A stretch of DNA of 64,000 nucleotides from Azoarcus sp. (GTDB lineage: Bacteria > Pseudomonadota > Gammaproteobacteria > Burkholderiales > Rhodocyclaceae). Below are positions 60,042 through 64,000 of this stretch, piece after piece. Below the pieces are notes generated by a model. It did no database searches. It was not told where the DNA came from and saw only the letters and a program-made list of their open reading frames with translations. A program made the translations under genes and the position numbers. Location of the stretch: positions 17,065 to 81,064 of the forward strand of contig DYFV01000015.1 of NCBI GenBank assembly GCA_020725025.1, in the 5' to 3' direction. Position 1 is the first letter of the stretch; each line of letters opens with the position of its first letter.

Positions 60042-60934
60042 ACGGCAACGATTTCGCCGCCTGGATGGCGGCCATCCAGCAACGCACCGAGAATGCCCTC
60101 GCCGCGCTGCTGCCCGACGCTGCGATCGCCCCGCCGCGGCTCCACGACGCCATGCGCTACGCGGTGCTCGGCGGCGGCAAGCGCGTGCGCCCGCTGCTCG
60201 CGCATGCGGCGGCCGAGCTCGTCGGCGCGTCGCCGGAGCGTGTCGATCGGGTGGCCTGCGCGGTCGAGCTGATCCACGCCTATTCCCTCGTCCACGACGA
60301 CATGCCGTGCATGGACGACGACGTCCTTCGCCGCGGCAAGCCCACGGTCCACGTCGAGTACGACGAGGCGACCGCGCTGCTTGTCGGCGACGCGCTGCAG
60401 GCGCTGGCCTTCCAGGCGCTGGCGGAGATGCCGCCCGGGGACAGTCCGGCCGCCCAACTCGAGATGGTCGCGCTTCTCGCCCGCGCCGCCGGTTCGCGCG
60501 GCATGGCGGGCGGGCAGGCCATCGATCTCGCCGCCGTCGGCCAGCAGCTGACCCGCGAAGAGCTGGAGTTCATGCACATACACAAGACCGGCGCGCTCAT
60601 CCGCGCCTCGGTGGTGCTGGGCGCCCAGTGCGGCGCGCCGCTTGCCGAAGGGCAGCTCGAGCGGCTCGACCGTTACGGCAAGCTGGTGGGCCTGCTCTTC
60701 CAGGTGGTCGACGACATCCTCGACGCCCAGGCCGACACCGCTACCCTGGGCAAGACGGCGGGCAAGGACGCCGACAACAACAAGCCGACCTATGTGACGC
60801 TGCTCGGCCTTTCCGAGGCGCGCCGGCTCGCCGACTCGCTTCTGGCCGATGCGCGCGACACCCTGGCCATCCTCGGACCCCGGGCAGCCAGACTCGATGA
60901 ACTGGCCACCTTCATCGTCCATCGCAGATTCTGA
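60038..60934 (+). CDS. ispA: Farnesyl diphosphate synthase
   Basis: A 298-residue prenyltransferase (E. coli 299). The first aspartate-rich motif is DDMPCMDDDVLRRG (near 85), and the second is DDILD (near 226). GGKRVRPLLAHAA near 46 binds the diphosphate. It makes farnesyl diphosphate from IPP and DMAPP. It overlaps xseB and leads into dxs after 24 bp. Confidence 0.97.
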   Translation: MNGNDFAAWMAAIQQRTENALAALLPDAAIAPPRLHDAMRYAVLGGGKRVRPLLAHAAAELVGASPERVDRVACAVELIHAYSLVHDDMPCMDDDVLRRGKPTVHVEYDEATALLVGDALQALAFQALAEMPPGDSPAAQLEMVALLARAAGSRGMAGGQAIDLAAVGQQLTREELEFMHIHKTGALIRASVVLGAQCGAPLAEGQLERLDRYGKLVGLLFQVVDDILDAQADTATLGKTAGKDADNNKPTYVTLLGLSEARRLADSLLADARDTLAILGPRAARLDELATFIVHRRF

Positions 60935-60958
60935 CTTCCGACGCAGCCGCACTCCAAC

Positions 60959-62821
60959 ATGTCCTCGTACCCCCTGCTGCAAGGCATCGAATCGCCGGCC
61001 GATCTGCGCAAGCTCGACCGCCGCGACCTCTCCGCTCTCGCCGACGAACTGCGCGGCTTCCTCATCGAATCGGTGTCGCGCACCGGCGGGCACCTTTCGT
61101 CCAACCTCGGAACCGTCGAGCTTACGATCGCGCTGCACTACATCTTCAACACCCCCGACGATCGCCTGGTGTGGGACGTGGGACACCAGACCTACGGTCA
61201 CAAGATCCTCACCGGCCGGCGCGAAGCGATGAGCGGGCTGCGTCACTGGGGGGGCATCTCCGGCTTTCCGCGGCGCTGCGAGAGCCCTTACGACACCTTC
61301 GGCACGGCTCACTCCTCGACCTCGATCTCGGCGGCCCTGGGCATGGCGGTCGCCGCCCGCGACCGGGGCGATCCGCGCCGCATCATCGCGGTGATCGGCG
61401 ACGGCGCCATGTCGGCGGGGATGGCCTTCGAGGCCCTCAACAACGCCGGCGACACCGAGGGGATCAACCTGCTGGTGATCCTCAACGACAACGAGATGTC
61501 GATCTCGCCGCCAGTGGGTGCGCTCACCCGGATCCTCGCGCGCATGCTCTCCGGCCGCACCTACAACGCTGCGCGCCGCGCCGGCGAAAAGGTGCTCGGC
61601 GTGGCACCGCCGATGCTGGGCTTCGCCCGCAAGGTCGAGGAGCACGTGAAGGGGCTCATCACCCCGGGCACCCTCTTCGAGGAGTTCGGCTTCCACTACT
61701 ACGGGCCGATCGACGGCCACGACCTCGACGCACTGATCCCGACCCTGCAGAACCTGCGCAACCTGGACGGCCCGCAGTTCCTGCACGTGATCACCCGCAA
61801 GGGTCAAGGCTACAAGCTCGCCGAGGCGGACCCCATCCTCTACCACGGCGTGTCCAAGTTCGATCACACCGCGGGGATCGACACCGGCAAGAGCGGCGGC
61901 AAGCTCACCTACACGCAGGTCTTCGGCGACTGGCTGTGCGACATGGCCGCTCAGGACGACAAGCTGGTGGCCATCACCCCGGCCATGCGCGAGGGCTCCG
62001 GCATGGTCCGCTTCGCGCGGGAATATCCCGGCCGCTACCACGACGTAGGCATCGCCGAGCAGCACGCGCTGACCTTCGCGGCGGGACTCGCCTGCGAAGG
62101 CTTCAAGCCGGTGGTGGCGATCTACTCGACCTTCCTGCAGCGCGCCTACGACCAGCTCGTCCACGACGTCGCGCTACAGAACCTGCCGGTGATGCTCGCG
62201 ATCGACCGCGCCGGTCTGGTCGGCGCCGACGGCGCCACCCACCACGGCGCCTTCGACCTGTCCTACCTTCTGTGCGTGCCCAACATGGTGGTGATGACGC
62301 CGGCGGACGAGAACGAGTGCCGGCAGATGCTCTACACCGCCTATCGTCACGACGGTCCCAGCGCGGTGCGCTATCCCCGCGGTGCCGGCATGGGCGTTAA
62401 GCCTGCGAGCGACATGGCGTCCCTGCCCATCGGAAAGGGAGAGATCCGCCGCACCGGCAAGAAGACGGCGCTGCTGGCCTTCGGCAGCCTGCTCGGGACC
62501 GCCCTGAACGTGGGCGAGGCGCTCGACGCCACGGTCGCCAACATGCGCTTCGCCAAGCCGCTCGACGAGGCCCTCATCGCGGAGCTGGCGGCGGAACACG
62601 AGCTGCTGGTCACCCTCGAAGAGAACGCGGTCATCGGCGGCGCCGGATCCGAAGTGTCCCGCGTGCTCGACACGCTTGCCAACCGCCCGCGGCTGCTCCG
62701 CCTCGGCCTGCCCGACCAGTTCATCGATCACGGCGATCAGGCCCAGTTGCTCCAGTCCGTCGGCCTCGACCCCGCCGGCGTGGCGGCCGCGATTGAGCGA
62801 GCCTATCGCCTCAATTCTTGA
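60959..62821 (+). CDS. dxs: 1-Deoxy-D-xylulose-5-phosphate synthase
   Basis: A 620-residue thiamine diphosphate enzyme (E. coli 620) for the first step of the MEP pathway. [22 protein letters not shown] opens the fold; [18 protein letters not shown] near 150 is the ThDP-binding motif. [21 protein letters not shown] near 415 is the transketolase-like signature. It supplies the substrate path completed by ispH in the same window. Confidence 0.98.
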   Translation: MSSYPLLQGIESPADLRKLDRRDLSALADELRGFLIESVSRTGGHLSSNLGTVELTIALHYIFNTPDDRLVWDVGHQTYGHKILTGRREAMSGLRHWGGISGFPRRCESPYDTFGTAHSSTSISAALGMAVAARDRGDPRRIIAVIGDGAMSAGMAFEALNNAGDTEGINLLVILNDNEMSISPPVGALTRILARMLSGRTYNAARRAGEKVLGVAPPMLGFARKVEEHVKGLITPGTLFEEFGFHYYGPIDGHDLDALIPTLQNLRNLDGPQFLHVITRKGQGYKLAEADPILYHGVSKFDHTAGIDTGKSGGKLTYTQVFGDWLCDMAAQDDKLVAITPAMREGSGMVRFAREYPGRYHDVGIAEQHALTFAAGLACEGFKPVVAIYSTFLQRAYDQLVHDVALQNLPVMLAIDRAGLVGADGATHHGAFDLSYLLCVPNMVVMTPADENECRQMLYTAYRHDGPSAVRYPRGAGMGVKPASDMASLPIGKGEIRRTGKKTALLAFGSLLGTALNVGEALDATVANMRFAKPLDEALIAELAAEHELLVTLEENAVIGGAGSEVSRVLDTLANRPRLLRLGLPDQFIDHGDQAQLLQSVGLDPAGVAAAIERAYRLNS

Positions 62822-62881
62822 GCGCGTTTGTCGGGAATGCTAGGATCGGGCGCATCGGACACCCCCTTCAGAGAAAAACAG

Positions 62882-63685
62882 ATGAACGAACAGCACTCAG
62901 CCGTCATTCCTGACGTGCAGAACCTTGTGGACAGTCGACAGCTGGCCATCAACAAGGTCGGCATCAAGTCGATCCGCCACCCGGTCAAGGTCCGCGACAA
63001 GAGCGGCGGCGTGCAGCATACGGTCGCCATGTTCAGCATGTACGTCGGGCTGCCGCACAACTTCAAGGGGACGCACATGTCCCGCTTCATCGAGATCCTC
63101 AACGGCGACGAGAGGGAGATCTCGGTGGAGTCCTTCGAGCCGATGCTGCGTGAGATGGTCCGCCGCCTGGAGGCGGAGACCGGCCATATCGAGATGACCT
63201 TCCCCTACTTCATCAACAAGTCCGCCCCGGTTTCCGGGGTCCAGAGCCTGATGGACTACGAGGTCACCTTTACCGGCGAGATCCAGGAGGGCGGTGAGTA
63301 CGCCTTCAACATGAAGGTCGTGGTGCCGGTGACGAGCCTTTGCCCCTGTTCCAAGAAGATCTCGGCCTACGGAGCGCACAATCAGCGCTCCCACGTCACC
63401 GTGACGGCGCAACCCAATGCCCACCTCTGGCTCGAGGAGCTCGTCGAGTTGGTGGAGGGACAAGCGTCTTGCGAACTTTACGGGCTGCTCAAGCGCCCGG
63501 ACGAGAAGTACGTTACCGAGCGCGCCTACGACAACCCGAAGTTCGTGGAGGACATGGTGCGCGACGTGGCGGGCCTGCTCAATGCCGAGCCGCGCATCGA
63601 CTGGTTCCAGGTCGAATCCGAGAACTTCGAATCCATCCACAACCACTCGGCCTACGCGCTGATCGAGCGCGACAAGCGCCTCTGA
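62882..63685 (+). CDS. folE2: GTP cyclohydrolase FolE2 (type IB)
   Basis: A 267-residue enzyme that starts folate and, in some bacteria, queuosine synthesis from GTP. The metal-binding cysteine is in [22 protein letters not shown] (near 147-158). [20 protein letters not shown] is at the start and [13 protein letters not shown] near the end. FolE2 is used by many betaproteobacteria and is often induced by low zinc; no zur-like site was recognised. It follows dxs by 60 bp. Confidence 0.96.
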   Translation: MNEQHSAVIPDVQNLVDSRQLAINKVGIKSIRHPVKVRDKSGGVQHTVAMFSMYVGLPHNFKGTHMSRFIEILNGDEREISVESFEPMLREMVRRLEAETGHIEMTFPYFINKSAPVSGVQSLMDYEVTFTGEIQEGGEYAFNMKVVVPVTSLCPCSKKISAYGAHNQRSHVTVTAQPNAHLWLEELVELVEGQASCELYGLLKRPDEKYVTERAYDNPKFVEDMVRDVAGLLNAEPRIDWFQVESENFESIHNHSAYALIERDKRL

Positions 63686-63700
63686 CACGAACGGTCGACG

Positions 63701-63744
63701 GCCCTGCGCGGCGGCGATCCTTCAGGAACGCCGCCGCGCAGGGC
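63701..63744. repeat. Perfect 16-bp hairpin downstream of folE2
   Basis: GCCCTGCGCGGCGGCG is followed after 12 nt by its exact complement. No T tract follows on either strand. It lies between convergent genes and may stabilise transcripts or be a degenerate repeat; it does not match the REP-like core. Confidence 0.7.
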
Positions 63745-63789
63745 GACGGTCCGGCGACCTTGTCCGGAACGAGGCGCGGGTAGTAGGCC

Positions 63790-64000
63790 TCAGCCGCGGG
63801 GCGGCACCAGGATGTTCGCCTCGCCCTCGAGCACCGTGCGGCCGCGCACGGTACAGACGGTGTCGAAGATAGCCTTGCGCTTCTCCGGCACGAGTTCCCT
63901 GAGGGTCACCCGCGCCACGACCGTATCGCCCGGCTTCACCGGCGCCTTGAACCTGAGAGACTGGGAAAGGTAGATGCAACCGGGGCCTGGAAGCTTGGTC
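63790..64000 (-). CDS. MaoC/PhaJ-like (R)-specific enoyl-CoA hydratase, partial C-terminus
   Basis: The last 69 residues of a hotdog-fold protein; the N-terminus lies outside the window. KLPGPGCIYLSQSLRFKAPV and KPGDTVVARVTL are typical of the MaoC/PhaJ family, and VCTVRGRTVLEGEANILVPP ends it. It probably hydrates trans-2-enoyl-CoA, a step that can feed polyhydroxyalkanoate. The active-site Asp and His are not in view. Confidence 0.8.
   Translation of the reverse strand, partial: TKLPGPGCIYLSQSLRFKAPVKPGDTVVARVTLRELVPEKRKAIFDTVCTVRGRTVLEGEANILVPPRG

Overview
The window is about 64 kb of GC-rich (roughly two-thirds G+C), gene-dense bacterial chromosome. Gene content and order fit a betaproteobacterium, most likely of the Rhodocyclales (Azoarcus/Thauera/Aromatoleum-like). 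The supporting signs are AceK together with two different NADP-isocitrate dehydrogenases, a DUF4212-type acetate symporter, SoxYZ with a flavocytochrome c sulfide dehydrogenase, a GcvA-like LysR gene beside a DUF2917 gene, and the order tsaE-amiC, ribF-ileS-lspA-fkpB-ispH and xseB-ispA-dxs-folE2. The genus is an inference from family knowledge. No prophage, insertion sequence, CRISPR array or rRNA was seen. One tRNA-Thr(CGU) is present.

Layout. 0-6 kb: a truncated short-chain dehydrogenase with a palindromic operator in its promoter, a large HD-GYP sensor, a periplasmic glutathione peroxidase, a membrane-anchored thioredoxin-fold protein, AMP nucleosidase and the tRNA. 6-16.4 kb: a LysR regulator, L-2-haloacid dehalogenase and malate synthase G, then a tight run of membrane proteins (gate-domain protein, LrgA, LrgB, folate-biopterin-type transporter), an EF-G paralogue and an orphan DUF4212 subunit. 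16.4-26 kb: the two-subunit acetate-type symporter, a universal stress protein, both isocitrate dehydrogenases and aceK. 25.7-28.4 kb: soxYZ and the flavocytochrome c sulfide dehydrogenase pair. 28.4-35.7 kb: housekeeping genes (NUDIX, dut, coaBC, radC, rpmBG, csp, clpS-clpA, an RraA-like gene). 35.7-46 kb: isocitrate lyase with a complex control region, a Spy/CpxP-like protein divergent from a two-component system, a GcvA-like regulator with a DUF2917 protein, an EamA exporter and glpKD. 46-64 kb: a second EamA transporter, a rhodanese, an SDR lacking the catalytic Tyr, murI, queG, tsaE-amiC, ribF-ileS-lspA-fkpB-ispH, a Rieske oxygenase, xseB-ispA-dxs-folE2, and a truncated MaoC/PhaJ-like hydratase.

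How the genes work together. The strongest theme is C2-carbon metabolism. A candidate acetate symporter, isocitrate lyase, malate synthase G, both isocitrate dehydrogenases and the IDH kinase/phosphatase lie within 30 kb, so the whole glyoxylate branch point is encoded here. Two short motifs recur in the AT-rich control regions of aceA and icd2/aceK, and one of them may recur at the LysR/dehalogenase promoter, which suggests a shared regulator. The haloacid dehalogenase (which would release glycolate from haloacetate) and the LrgAB pair (relatives transport small 2-oxo/2-hydroxy acids) next to malate synthase suggest an extension to haloacetate and glycolate salvage. A second theme is sulfur oxidation through a reduced SoxYZ plus sulfide dehydrogenase set. 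Isoprenoid genes (ispH, ispA, dxs) and envelope genes (amiC, murI, lspA) form the third.
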